Source: an uncultured Fidelibacterota bacterium
GTDB taxonomy: Bacteria; Marinisomatota; Marinisomatia; Marinisomatales; UBA1611
Assembly (NCBI GenBank): GCA_913041325.1
Contig: CAJWHU010000016.1
Location: 1 to 17,103 of the forward strand
Length of the DNA stretch: 17,103 nucleotides
Reading direction: 5' to 3'
The notes beneath the pieces were generated by a model. The model was not told the origin of the DNA, did not search any database, and worked only from the letters and a program-made list of their open reading frames with translations. Position 1 is the first letter of the stretch. Every line of letters starts with the position of its first letter. Below, one piece after another: positions 6,691 to 15,524 of the stretch. The position numbers were made by a program, and so were the translations under genes.

Positions 6691-8931
6691 TCAGCTCTCT
6701 TTATGAGGAAGTACTAGGCAAAGTGCAGGAAGGAGCGTGAGGTCACAAAGGAGCGCCGTCCCTATCATCCCAGCTGAAAGCATTCCAAATTGATAGGTAG
6801 GAAGGAATGCGGATAGCAAGAGAACAGAAAAACCTGAAACTAAAATAGTAGTTGTAATCATTAATGCCGAACCAGTACTCATTATGGTTGCCTTGATGGC
6901 CTCAACTCTGTTTGTACATTGTGTTAGTTCTTTACGATATCTTAAAAGAAAATGCAGACTATCATCTACCGCAATTCCAAGAGCAACTGAAAATGTCATT
7001 GCGGTGGGTGGTCGTATTGAAACTCCAAGCCAAGATAAAAGGCCTAATACAGTAAAAATGGGAATCAAATTTGTAATAAGGCTTGCGAGTAATATGGACT
7101 TATTGCGAAACATAAATGCCATTATAATGCTAATGAAAACTAGGGCAACCCCTAAACTGTTTACGAGTGATTGCACAAGGTAATTATTTGTTCTCAATGC
7201 CACAACAGTAGTTCCTGTGCACTTAACCGACAGGTAAGGAGGAAAAGATCTAGATAGAGAATCTATCTTTGCATATATCTTATCCATTTCGGAAGAGGTC
7301 TTGTTTTCAATTAAGCCTGTAATTCTGAGGGCATTCTTTTCTTTATTGATTAATTGTATTTGCTGATCTCCTCTTAAGTCTAGAACTTGATCAATAAAAT
7401 TTTTATCGTACGAAACAGAACTCTCATCTCCGCGGATACGCTTTACTGATTCGAGAAGTGTTATTATGGAAAAAAATCTACTGTTGCTTAGCTCTTTGTT
7501 TAAAAGTCTTTCGAGTTTATCTAGGTGGATTAGTATATCATGGTCTATCACGGTTTTATCAACCGTTCCTTGATCATTTTCAAGCTCCAACAATACCTCA
7601 AAGGGCAACACGCCTCCGAAATATTGCTCCGTCAATTTCAGATCATTGTATAGTTTATTCTCTGGTCTGAGATCATCCATTAATGATGCATCAGTGGATA
7701 AGTCTTTTATTTTATAAATTGCTGTAAATGAAATAAAAAGTGGAATTATAATGAAAACCCAGGGCCGCTTTGGGATGGTATCTGACAACCACAGTAAGAT
7801 AGGGGAAAACGTATTCTCTCGCCCTCTACCAAATGATTTGAAAAACATAATTCCAGATGGTACCAGTGTTATGGAAACCAGCCAGGCGATCATTACTCCA
7901 AGTGCTATTTCCATTCCAAACTCTTGAACAATGCTTATAGAGGTTGTCATGAGTGCAATGAACCCTATTGAGGTTGTTGCGCTGGTTAAAAAGATAACTC
8001 TTGACATCTGATTTATTGTTACAAGCATCGCTTCACGAGGGCTGTAAGAATCTTTATTAAGATTTTCTCTGAATCGTGCTTGTATATGAATTGCATCGCT
8101 GATACCGATAATGAATAAAAGTGTGGGTACGATATACGTCATTATGTTTATTTCAAGACCAAATAACCCCATGATTCCTAGCAACCAAATGACTGTAGTC
8201 AGAACTGTTAGCATTGGTAGCACAACGAACACCCAATTTCTAAATACATAGCTCAGTAATGAAATGAGGATCAGTGCAATAGGTGGTAAAAAAAGAAAAT
8301 TATCTCTCACCATGTAACCAACGTACTCAGTCCTTAAAACAGACACTCCTGAATATGTCCACGATGGCGAGGTCTCATGAGTCAGTCTTTTAATCTCTTT
8401 TAGAACAGCACTGCGATCTTGGTGATTATTTGCAAAATCACTAAGAGTCAATATGAAAGCACCAAATCTGAGGTCTTTAGACAATACTCGGGAACCTATT
8501 GCAGGGTCTGACTGAATGTATTCTAATTTTTGTATAACGGTATCACGGTTCCAATCACTATTTTCACCATGCAAGTCCCCAAGCCATGCCCTTGTATCTA
8601 AGTCACCAAGAGTAAAAATTGAGATTACTCTCTCAACTCCATTTAATTCCTCTAGATCATAAAATATATTCTCTAATTCTTTGAAAAGATTTATATCATA
8701 GTGGTCAATGGGTTCATATATGATCGTAATTACGTTGTCTTCCCTTCCAAAATCATTTCTAAATGAGAAGTATTCTTCTACAGCAGGGTCATTTTGGGAG
8801 AACAAATGTTCTATCGAAAAATCTATAGTTAGTTTAGGGATAAATAAAGCCAACACAATTGTCAAGCCAAGAATACCGCTAAGTGTGATCTTTGGATTAT
8901 CTATGATTTTACCAAAAACTTTTTCAATCAT
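6691..8931 (-). CDS. RND superfamily transporter, MMPL type (COG1033-like predicted exporter)
   Basis: This 746-residue inner-membrane protein is built as two repeated halves, each with one helix, a large periplasmic loop and five more helices. Approximate helices are 15-32, 212-230, 233-258, 263-280, 310-332, 340-365, 390-405, 590-608, 612-635, 643-660, 686-708 and 715-740. The fourth helix of each half carries the proton-relay region typical of this family: GISDAIH (276-282) and AVDDSLHF (654-661). The repeated MMPL domain and length (about 750, shorter than the roughly 1040 of AcrB) place it with MMPL/HpnN-like transporters. Those move lipids such as mycolates, hopanoids and sterols using the proton gradient. 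No periplasmic adaptor (MFP) or TolC gene accompanies it. It is the first gene of the minus-strand operon, with a plausible sigma-70-like promoter just upstream and a leader of only about 14 bases. The substrate is unknown. Confidence 0.92.
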   Translation of the reverse strand: MIEKVFGKIIDNPKITLSGILGLTIVLALFIPKLTIDFSIEHLFSQNDPAVEEYFSFRNDFGREDNVITIIYEPIDHYDINLFKELENIFYDLEELNGVERVISIFTLGDLDTRAWLGDLHGENSDWNRDTVIQKLEYIQSDPAIGSRVLSKDLRFGAFILTLSDFANNHQDRSAVLKEIKRLTHETSPSWTYSGVSVLRTEYVGYMVRDNFLFLPPIALILISLLSYVFRNWVFVVLPMLTVLTTVIWLLGIMGLFGLEINIMTYIVPTLLFIIGISDAIHIQARFRENLNKDSYSPREAMLVTINQMSRVIFLTSATTSIGFIALMTTSISIVQEFGMEIALGVMIAWLVSITLVPSGIMFFKSFGRGRENTFSPILLWLSDTIPKRPWVFIIIPLFISFTAIYKIKDLSTDASLMDDLRPENKLYNDLKLTEQYFGGVLPFEVLLELENDQGTVDKTVIDHDILIHLDKLERLLNKELSNSRFFSIITLLESVKRIRGDESSVSYDKNFIDQVLDLRGDQQIQLINKEKNALRITGLIENKTSSEMDKIYAKIDSLSRSFPPYLSVKCTGTTVVALRTNNYLVQSLVNSLGVALVFISIIMAFMFRNKSILLASLITNLIPIFTVLGLLSWLGVSIRPPTAMTFSVALGIAVDDSLHFLLRYRKELTQCTNRVEAIKATIMSTGSALMITTTILVSGFSVLLLSAFLPTYQFGMLSAGMIGTALLCDLTLLPALCLVLPHKES

Positions 8932-8951
8932 CTGTTTTCTTTATTTTTGCC

Positions 8952-8981
8952 ATAATGGAGCCGATATAAACACTAAGTCAA
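8952..8981 (-). promoter_or_regulatory. Candidate promoter of the minus-strand transporter operon
   Basis: On the minus strand, TTGACT (8981-8976) lies 18 bases before CATTAT (8957-8952), which matches -35 and -10 sigma-70 consensus at 5/6 and 4/6. Transcription would start near 8945, giving a leader of about 14 bases before the RND ATG at 8931. The best ribosome-site match, AGAAAACAG, is weak. Read by eye only. Confidence 0.4.
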
Positions 8982-9002
8982 TTAAAAGAATCTTCTCATT
9001 AT

Positions 9003-9031
9003 GTAACATGTTTCCAATGAAAGAATATACT
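9003..9031 (+). promoter_or_regulatory. Candidate promoter of valS
   Basis: GTAACA (9003-9008), 17 bases, then TATACT (9026-9031) matches -35 and -10 consensus at 4/6 and 5/6. Transcription would start near 9038, giving a leader of about 57 bases. That places the in-frame ATGs at 9008 and 9017 upstream of the transcript and supports the valS start at 9095. The leader is too short for a T-box and I see no such motif. The two divergent promoters are about 20 bases apart. Confidence 0.4.
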
Positions 9032-9094
9032 AATTGTAGTAAAATCTATTGTCACAAAAGAGGAATATTTAACCCTTTATTTTTAATTAAGCGC

Positions 9095-11728
9095 ATGCCA
9101 TCAAAAAAATTAGAAAAAACATATGATCCATCTTTAGTAGAAGAAAAGTGGTATCAGCACTGGATTACACAGAATTATTTCTCTGCCGATCCATTATCGA
9201 AAAAAGAACCCTATACTATTGTAATTCCACCTCCTAATGTGACAGGGATGCTCACCGTTGGTCATGTTTTGAATAACACTATTCAAGACGTGTTAATTAG
9301 GAAGGCGCGTATGGAAGGAAAGGAGGCATGTTGGATACCTGGTACCGATCATGCTTCTATCGCAACTGAGTCAAAGGTTGTAGCCATGCTTGAGGAGAAA
9401 GGTATTCATAAGAATGAGCTCACAAGAGAGCAATTTTTAACATATGCTTGGGAGTGGAAGGAGAAGTATGGGGGCATAATTGTTAACCAATTAAAGAAGC
9501 TCGGTTGCTCTTGCGATTGGAATAAAGAGCGATTCACGATGGACGACGGTTACACCAATGCTGTATTAACTGCTTTTGTTATGCTTTATGAAAAGGGTTT
9601 AATTTATAAAGGTCATAGGCTTGTGAACTGGTGCCCGGTTTCTAAATCTGCAATTAGTGATGAGGAGGTTATTTATCAAGAAGAAAGTGGATCCCTCTGG
9701 CATCTTCGCTACCCAATTACAGATTCTGACAAATATCTTGTAGTAGCAACCACTCGTCCAGAGACAATGCTTGGAGACACTGCCGTAGCTGTACATCCAG
9801 ACGATAAGCGATATAAAAATTTTATTGGGTTAACTATAACGCTCCCGCTTGTGGGTAGGGAAATCCCAATCATAGCGGATAATTTTGTTGATCCAGAGTT
9901 TGGAAGTGGTTGTGTAAAAGTAACTCCAGCACATGATCCAAATGATTTTTCTATTGGCGAGAGACACGACCTTGAGTTTATCAATATTATGAACGATGAT
10001 GCCTCAATTAATTTGAACGCTCCGATTCAATATCAAAATCTCTCTCGCGAAGAGGCAAGAAAAAAAGTTATTGAGGATTTTAAATCGTTAGGCCTAGTAG
10101 ATAAGATAGAGGAGCACATAAATAAGGTTGGATTTTCAGAAAGAGGTCATGTTCCCATAGAATTTTATATGTCTGAGCAGTGGTTTATGAAAATGTCAGA
10201 TCTAGCAGGACCTGCTCTGGATGCTGTTAGTAATGGCCAAATTACATTTCATCCCAAACATTGGGACAAGACATATTATCATTGGATGAATAATGTAAAA
10301 GATTGGTGTATAAGTAGGCAACTATGGTGGGGACATCAAATACCTGTGTGGTACCACAATGATGACAGCAAAAAACTGCATGTTTCTGTTGAAGGTCCTT
10401 CCGACCCTGAAAACTGGACGCGCGACAAAGATGTTTTGGATACTTGGGCAAGTTCTTGGTTGTGGCCAATGGCAGTCCACTCATGGCCAGATGGTAGCGA
10501 AGAGCTGAAAAAATTTTATCCTACTAACGTGCTTGTAACGGGTCCGGATATAATTTTTTTCTGGGTTGCCAGAATGATCATAACAGGGTGTGAGTTCATG
10601 GACGAAATTCCATTCAAAGACGTATACTTTACATCCATTCTTAGAGACGTGGACGGGAAAAAATTAAGTAAATCGCTGGGTAACTCTCCAGATCCAATAA
10701 AACTTTTTGATGAGTATGGTACAGACGCTGTTAGATTTTCAATTATGCTAATGGCGCCTCAAGGTCTTGACGTGCTTTTTTCGAAAGATAGACTAGAAAT
10801 TGGAAGAAATTTCATGAATAAGCTATGGAATGTATGCAGATTTGTTCAGCTTAATCTGGACAAGAGCAGTGTCGAACGGTACGACCCTGAAGATCTTGAC
10901 CTCAGGCTTGCTGATAGGTGGATTCTAAGCAGACTGTCATACCTAGTCAACAATTACAATGCTCAGATTAATCGATTTCACTTCAATGAAGCAGCAAAAC
11001 TCATTTATGAATTTACCAGAAGCGATCTCTGTGATTGGTATGTCGAAATTGCAAAAATTAGCTTTCAAAAAGGTGACAAGTATGAGGTCGGTCTGGTTGG
11101 CTCTGTTGTACTAAAATGTATAAAAACAGTTCTAACACTTCTGCACCCATTTGCTCCTTTCATTACTGAGGAGCTTTGGGAATTCTTTCGTTCTGATAAA
11201 TCTACTGACTTAATTATTTCTCCTTGGATTGACAAAATGGAAATGTTTAATAACAATATTGAAGAGGATATGCTCATGATCAAAGAATTGGTAACATCTG
11301 TTCGATCTGTCAGAAGTAGAATGAATATCCCACCAAGCAAAAAATTTGACCTTTACATTCGGTGTAGTTCTAACCAAAACCAAGTTTTGAAAGTGCAAAA
11401 AGATCTTATAAAAACCTTGGCGAGAGTTGAAAATCTGTTCTTGGGTGAAGACACTAAAAAGCCAAGGCACTCTGCCACCTCGGTAACTGCTGGGCTGGAA
11501 ATATTTGTTCCCCTAAAGGGCCTGGTTGATTTTGATAAAGAGAAAAAAAGAATGAAAAAGCGCTCAGCAGATGCTTTAGGCTTAATAGAAAAGATAAATA
11601 GTAAGTTATCAAACCAAAACTTTCTTGATCGCGCACCAGAAGCTGTAATTCAAAGAGAAAAGTCAAACCTTGTAAAATTAACAGAAGAAGTAGATAAATT
11701 AAATGCTAACTTGGAAATGCTAAAATGA
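9095..11728 (+). CDS. valS: Valyl-tRNA synthetase
   Basis: This class Ia synthetase charges tRNA-Val and edits mischarged Thr. The 877 residues are close to the Bacillus-type length. Domains in order: N-terminal KTYDPSLVEEKWYQHW, Rossmann part IPPPNVTGMLTVGHVLNNT (44-62), then PGTDHASIATESKV. The CP1 editing domain includes VVATTRPETMLGDTAVAVHP (216-235) and CVKVTPAHDPNDF (273-285). Next are CISRQLWWGHQIPVW, DTWASSWLW, and KLSKS (523-527, the KMSKS loop), then the anticodon-binding domain with LLHPFAPFITEELW. A C-terminal coiled coil (about 812-877) contacts the tRNA elbow. The HIGH motif reads TVGH, with Thr54 in place of the first His. The frame is open back to 8708, but the upstream part is antisense to the RND gene. 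ATG 9095 matches family N-termini, although AGAGGA at 9059-9064 is too far away to serve it. It overlaps the next gene by ATGA. Confidence 0.96.
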   Translation: MPSKKLEKTYDPSLVEEKWYQHWITQNYFSADPLSKKEPYTIVIPPPNVTGMLTVGHVLNNTIQDVLIRKARMEGKEACWIPGTDHASIATESKVVAMLEEKGIHKNELTREQFLTYAWEWKEKYGGIIVNQLKKLGCSCDWNKERFTMDDGYTNAVLTAFVMLYEKGLIYKGHRLVNWCPVSKSAISDEEVIYQEESGSLWHLRYPITDSDKYLVVATTRPETMLGDTAVAVHPDDKRYKNFIGLTITLPLVGREIPIIADNFVDPEFGSGCVKVTPAHDPNDFSIGERHDLEFINIMNDDASINLNAPIQYQNLSREEARKKVIEDFKSLGLVDKIEEHINKVGFSERGHVPIEFYMSEQWFMKMSDLAGPALDAVSNGQITFHPKHWDKTYYHWMNNVKDWCISRQLWWGHQIPVWYHNDDSKKLHVSVEGPSDPENWTRDKDVLDTWASSWLWPMAVHSWPDGSEELKKFYPTNVLVTGPDIIFFWVARMIITGCEFMDEIPFKDVYFTSILRDVDGKKLSKSLGNSPDPIKLFDEYGTDAVRFSIMLMAPQGLDVLFSKDRLEIGRNFMNKLWNVCRFVQLNLDKSSVERYDPEDLDLRLADRWILSRLSYLVNNYNAQINRFHFNEAAKLIYEFTRSDLCDWYVEIAKISFQKGDKYEVGLVGSVVLKCIKTVLTLLHPFAPFITEELWEFFRSDKSTDLIISPWIDKMEMFNNNIEEDMLMIKELVTSVRSVRSRMNIPPSKKFDLYIRCSSNQNQVLKVQKDLIKTLARVENLFLGEDTKKPRHSATSVTAGLEIFVPLKGLVDFDKEKKRMKKRSADALGLIEKINSKLSNQNFLDRAPEAVIQREKSNLVKLTEEVDKLNANLEMLK

Positions 11729-13071
11729 AAAAAATTCATATTATTGTCGCCATATTTTACATTGCCTATTCTCAATCTGAGGATGCTACACTCACAATAT
11801 ACAAGGATGGATCTGCTCTCATTAAACAACCTGTTGCCTGGTCTGTCCCAGCAGGAAATAGTTATGTCACATGGGGAAACCTGCCAAGTGGCATTCATAG
11901 AGATACACCTTTTCTAAATATTGAGGGCGTTGATGTGATTTCACAGCGCTTTAATGATAACATCTTTACAGGAGTAGATTATTTCAATTCTCTAAAAGGT
12001 CAAGAAATCCAAGTTAAGCCTAAAGATGGTAAGCTAGTGAAAGGAGTACTACTTGAAATAAGTCCGATAACATTAACGTTGGAACACCAATCAGGTATAA
12101 TATGCTTTAATAGAAGCGAGCTAGAGTATATTGGAAGCAAAAAAACCGACTTAGAACCTCACACATTTCATCCATACTTGTCGTGGGATTTCAAGTCTAA
12201 ATCCAACAAAGTTGTTGAGGGCGAGCTTGTATATAAAACAAATAATTTTTCATGGGATACTGTGTACCGTTTAAAAATGATAAATGAGGAAAAGGGCGAA
12301 CTGATTGCAGAAGCAGTTGTTTCCAACACTTCCGATATAAGATTTCATGATGCGAGTCTACAGCTTGTTGAGGGAACATTGAATCAAATAAAAAATAGGC
12401 ATAAAAGAACCGAACAAATACACCGATCTGCTTTAAGAGCATTAAGTAGTAAACCAGACCCATTAATTGAACAAGAAGAGCTGGGCGATTACCACATTTA
12501 CAGCTTAAATAGTAAGCACGATCTAAGTGCGAAAGAAAATATTACTGTGAGGATGTATGGTCCTCTAGATGTGGGCTATAAAAAGACATATGTGTTCGAA
12601 AATAGTGAGAGACGTCAGAAAGAGGAGCCTCTTGAGGTTCAAATAAGTATGGAAAACACAGAATCAAATGGTCTTGGAATATCTTTACCTGGCGGCAAAG
12701 TCGAAATGTATACGTATAAAAAATCAAGTGGCTTAGAGTATATTGGTGCAGATAATATGGGTCAAGTACCAAAAGGGCAATCGACCACTCTCACCTCAGG
12801 TAGGGCATTTGATGTCATCGGAAACAGGAAGGTTTTGAACTATGATAGACAGAGAAAAAGCGAGGAAGCTGTCATTGAGATTAAAGTTACTAACACCAGG
12901 AATGAAGATATAAATGTTTTACTGGTTGAACATATCAATGGAGACTGGATTATCAAAGACGAGTCGCTTAATTATCAAAAAAAAGATGCCTCTACGGTTC
13001 ACTTTCCACTGTCTTTACAATCTGGAGAAACCAAGAATGTTTACTATACCTACCGAAAAGAATGGAAATAG
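11725..13071 (+). CDS. DUF4139 domain-containing exported protein
   Basis: The 448-residue protein has a signal peptide (MKKIHIIVAIFYIAYSQS), then a beta-rich N-terminal region (about 20-140). That includes a compact segment at 85-136 that reads like a small SH3-type barrel. The DUF4139 domain follows (about 160-448). Recognisable DUF4139 elements are FSWDTVYRLKM (175-185), AVVSNTSDIRFHDASLQLVEG (about 197-217), SNGLGISLPGGKVEMY, and AFDVIGNRKV followed by a fibronectin-like end. The family is exported, beta-sandwich in style and mostly uncharacterised. Some members are annotated as mucoidy inhibitor A homologues. I see no catalytic motif and no lipobox. It overlaps the valS stop by ATGA, so it is translated from the same message, and recG follows after 19 bases. 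The functional link to its neighbours is unclear and may be only transcriptional. Confidence 0.82.
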   Translation: MKKIHIIVAIFYIAYSQSEDATLTIYKDGSALIKQPVAWSVPAGNSYVTWGNLPSGIHRDTPFLNIEGVDVISQRFNDNIFTGVDYFNSLKGQEIQVKPKDGKLVKGVLLEISPITLTLEHQSGIICFNRSELEYIGSKKTDLEPHTFHPYLSWDFKSKSNKVVEGELVYKTNNFSWDTVYRLKMINEEKGELIAEAVVSNTSDIRFHDASLQLVEGTLNQIKNRHKRTEQIHRSALRALSSKPDPLIEQEELGDYHIYSLNSKHDLSAKENITVRMYGPLDVGYKKTYVFENSERRQKEEPLEVQISMENTESNGLGISLPGGKVEMYTYKKSSGLEYIGADNMGQVPKGQSTTLTSGRAFDVIGNRKVLNYDRQRKSEEAVIEIKVTNTRNEDINVLLVEHINGDWIIKDESLNYQKKDASTVHFPLSLQSGETKNVYYTYRKEWK

Positions 13072-13077
13072 ATATCT

Positions 13078-13084
13078 GAAAGGG
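13078..13084 (+). promoter_or_regulatory. Ribosome binding site deciding the recG TTG start
   Basis: GAAAGGG lies 6 bases before TTG 13091. It is one of the few clear Shine-Dalgarno sequences in the window. It supports TTG as the recG initiator, which gives the expected family N-terminus. Confidence 0.6.
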
Positions 13085-13090
13085 TAATTT

Positions 13091-15163
13091 TTGAATCTTA
13101 CAGAATCCATCTCTCAGCTAAAAGGAGTTGGCCCTCGCCGGGGGAAAATATTAAATAATCTGGGTATACATACCATAATGGACCTCCTGTATTACTTTCC
13201 AAGACATCATCTAGATAGAACAATATTCACACAAATCAGTAGTTTAAAAAAAGGAATTTTATGCTCTGTCATTGGGAAAGTGCAAACATTCAGTGAAAGG
13301 TTTATCCGAGGCGGGAAAATGTTTCAGGTTGTTGTTTACGATGGCACAGGTTTGCTAACACTAAATTGGTTTAATTCTACTCAATATGTTAAGAACTTAT
13401 TTAAGGTTGGGGATAAATTAGTAATTCATGGTAAAGTCCAATGGTATCGGGGATTTACCATAACCCATCCAGAATTTGAAAAAATTCAAGACCATGAGGA
13501 CCCTACAAAAACGGGCAATATAGTTCCTGTCTATCCACTGACAAATGATCTTAAGATTAAGGGTGTTGAGCAGCGTATGCTTAGGACATTAATCAAAGAG
13601 GCTCTGTCCTGCATCGATCAGGTATATGAAATAATTCCAAAAGACGTACTAAAGAAACATTCTTTGATCAGTTTAAAATTAGCGCTGACCTACATCCATT
13701 TTTCGGATGGAATTGAAAAATTAAATTCAGCAAAAAATCGACTAAAATTTGACGAACACTTTTTTTTACAATTGCTCTTGGCATTAAAAAAAAAATCTAT
13801 CAGATTATCAAAATCTAAAAGATTGATTGATATAGGTCCATATTTTCGCCCAATTTCAGAGACTTTAGATTTTGAGTTAACAAGATCACAAAAGAACGTA
13901 ATCCAGGATATTCATGCAGATTTTAGGAATGATTATCCGATGAATAGACTAATACAAGGTGATGTAGGATCCGGTAAAACAATAGTCGCAATATTAGTAA
14001 CGGCATTAGCTGTTGGGAACAACGTACAAGTTGCTATTATGGTTCCTACTGAGGTACTAGCTAGACAGCATTATGATTCTTTCAAATTACAACTTGATAA
14101 AGCAAATATTAGGTGTGAACTCATACTTGGGAATATGAAAAAAAACGAAAGGTCTAATATTTTAGCAGGTTTAGAAGATGGATCCATCTCAGTTGTAATT
14201 GGTACACATGCACTAATACAAAAAGACGTTTTCTTCAATAACTTAGGCTTAGTTGTTATTGATGAACAGCACAGGTTCGGTGTCAACCAGCGCGCAAATT
14301 TGATCGACAAAGGTAAAAGCCCTCATTGTCTAGCAATGACCGCAACACCCATTCCAAGAACTTTATCTATCACCTACTATGGGGACATGGATATATCAAT
14401 TATTGATGAATTACCACTGAACCGGATTCCAGTAGTCACAAGAGTAGTTGAGCCAGATAGGCTCAGTAAGGTGTATGATTTTATCAGAACAGAAGTTTCT
14501 AGTGGGAGACAGGTTATTGTAGTTTACCCTCTTGTTGAAGAGTCTGAGAAATTAGATTTAGCTGCGGCTGTAGAGGCATACAAAGAACTATCTAAGATCC
14601 AATTTAACGGCTTGGAATTAGGTCTTCTTCACGGGAAGATGAAATCAATTGAGAAAAAAAATATGCTAAATAAATTTGAGAGAAATGAAATTAGCATATT
14701 AGTTTCAACAACCGTGATTGAAGTTGGGATTGACATTCCAAACGCTACTGTGATGCTTATTGACCACGCTGAGAGATTTGGTCTATCACAACTTCATCAA
14801 TTAAGAGGGCGAGTAGGCAGGGGTTCGAAGAGAAGTTATTGCATACTTGTCAGAAGAAAAACGACAGAAACATCAAGAGATAGACTAGCAATAATGGAGA
14901 AGACAAGTGATGGTTTTAAGATCGCTGATGAGGATCTCAACCTCAGAGGGCCGGGTGAGTTCATTGGAGAAAGGCAGTCAGGCTTCCTGAGCTATAAAAT
15001 CGCAAACATGATCACTGATGGACCAATTATTTCAGACGCAAGAGCGGCTGCATTTTCCATCATTGAAAAAGATCCTAGTTTAGAGAACAGTGTTAATGAG
15101 CCTATGAAAAGATGGTTTATGTCTCACTATTCTAACTATCTAGAAAAAATAAATCTTTCATGA
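13091..15163 (+). CDS. recG: ATP-dependent DNA helicase RecG
   Basis: RecG is a superfamily 2 double-stranded DNA translocase that remodels stalled replication forks and branched recombination intermediates. The 690 residues compare with 693 in E. coli. An N-terminal helical part contains the helix-hairpin-helix-like ISQLKGVGPRRGKILNNLGI (7-26). The OB-fold wedge domain that splits the fork arms is at about 55-155. Helicase motifs follow: Q-type TRSQKNVI, Walker A GDVGSGKT (290-297), PTEVLARQHY (319-328), GTHALIQ, DEQHRFG (391-397), TATPIPRTL (417-425). Then come LLHGKMKSIEK, STTVIEVGIDIPNATVM (539-555) and QLHQLRGRVGRG (567-578). The C-terminal TSDGFKIADEDLNLRGPGEF (605-624) carries the RecG TRG-type region. 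All motifs are intact. It starts with TTG behind a good ribosome site, 19 bases after the DUF4139 gene, so it probably shares the valS transcript. Confidence 0.96.
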   Translation: MNLTESISQLKGVGPRRGKILNNLGIHTIMDLLYYFPRHHLDRTIFTQISSLKKGILCSVIGKVQTFSERFIRGGKMFQVVVYDGTGLLTLNWFNSTQYVKNLFKVGDKLVIHGKVQWYRGFTITHPEFEKIQDHEDPTKTGNIVPVYPLTNDLKIKGVEQRMLRTLIKEALSCIDQVYEIIPKDVLKKHSLISLKLALTYIHFSDGIEKLNSAKNRLKFDEHFFLQLLLALKKKSIRLSKSKRLIDIGPYFRPISETLDFELTRSQKNVIQDIHADFRNDYPMNRLIQGDVGSGKTIVAILVTALAVGNNVQVAIMVPTEVLARQHYDSFKLQLDKANIRCELILGNMKKNERSNILAGLEDGSISVVIGTHALIQKDVFFNNLGLVVIDEQHRFGVNQRANLIDKGKSPHCLAMTATPIPRTLSITYYGDMDISIIDELPLNRIPVVTRVVEPDRLSKVYDFIRTEVSSGRQVIVVYPLVEESEKLDLAAAVEAYKELSKIQFNGLELGLLHGKMKSIEKKNMLNKFERNEISILVSTTVIEVGIDIPNATVMLIDHAERFGLSQLHQLRGRVGRGSKRSYCILVRRKTTETSRDRLAIMEKTSDGFKIADEDLNLRGPGEFIGERQSGFLSYKIANMITDGPIISDARAAAFSIIEKDPSLENSVNEPMKRWFMSHYSNYLEKINLS

Positions 15164-15184
15164 TGAATCGTTTTAGATATCAAA

Positions 15185-15211
15185 CCGACAAACTAAATTT
15201 TATTTTATAAT
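15185..15211 (+). promoter_or_regulatory. Candidate promoter of the DUF1844 gene
   Basis: In the 67-base gap after recG, a perfect TATAAT (15206-15211) is preceded by CCGACA (15185-15190, 4/6 to TTGACA) with a short 15-base spacer. Transcription would start near 15218, about 13 bases before the ATG. I see no terminator for recG in the gap, so read-through may also contribute. Confidence 0.4.
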
Positions 15212-15230
15212 TTGCTATTAAAATTACTAA

Positions 15231-15524
15231 ATGGAGCAAAATCTGAACGAAAAAAGTTTAAAAAAAGAAGAAGAACTGTTCTTATATCTTGTAACAACAT
15301 TTCAAACTAGTGCGTCTATAGCACTTGGCAAATTAGAAAATCCCATGACCAAAAGCACAGAAGTAAATCTGAGCCAGGCATCGTATTACATTGACCTATT
15401 GGTCATGCTACAGTCAAAGGCTCGTGGGAATATGTCGGATTACGAGGAACAAATGTTAATCAATGTAGTTAGTGAACTTAAAATGGATTTTATACAATTG
15501 AAGTCAGCCAATAATGAGAAATAG
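15231..15524 (+). CDS. DUF1844 family small protein
   Basis: This 97-residue, probably cytoplasmic, mostly helical protein matches the DUF1844 pattern. It has LFLYLVTTFQTSASIALGKL (17-36), ENPMTKSTEVNLSQASYYID (37-56), LLVMLQSKARGNMSDYEEQM (57-76), and a final helix ending in QLKSANNEK. The family keeps the order: hydrophobic helix, an N-P-x-T turn, I-D-L-L-x-M-L-x-x-K, N-x-x-x-x-E. It has no known biochemical role. It lacks a signal peptide or a convincing membrane helix. It sits 35 bases before the DUF2723 gene on the same strand and has its own likely promoter, so the two may form an operon. The ATG at 15231 has no clear Shine-Dalgarno, but no other start fits the family N-terminus better. 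Confidence 0.8.
   Translation: MEQNLNEKSLKKEEELFLYLVTTFQTSASIALGKLENPMTKSTEVNLSQASYYIDLLVMLQSKARGNMSDYEEQMLINVVSELKMDFIQLKSANNEK

Noticed and set aside
8708..9094. N-terminal extension of the valS reading frame by 129 codons, with in-frame ATGs at 9008 and 9017
   Set aside because: The extension runs antisense to the RND gene and has no synthetase-like sequence. The ATG at 9095 gives the normal family N-terminus, and the candidate promoter lies at 9003-9031, on top of the two upstream ATGs.
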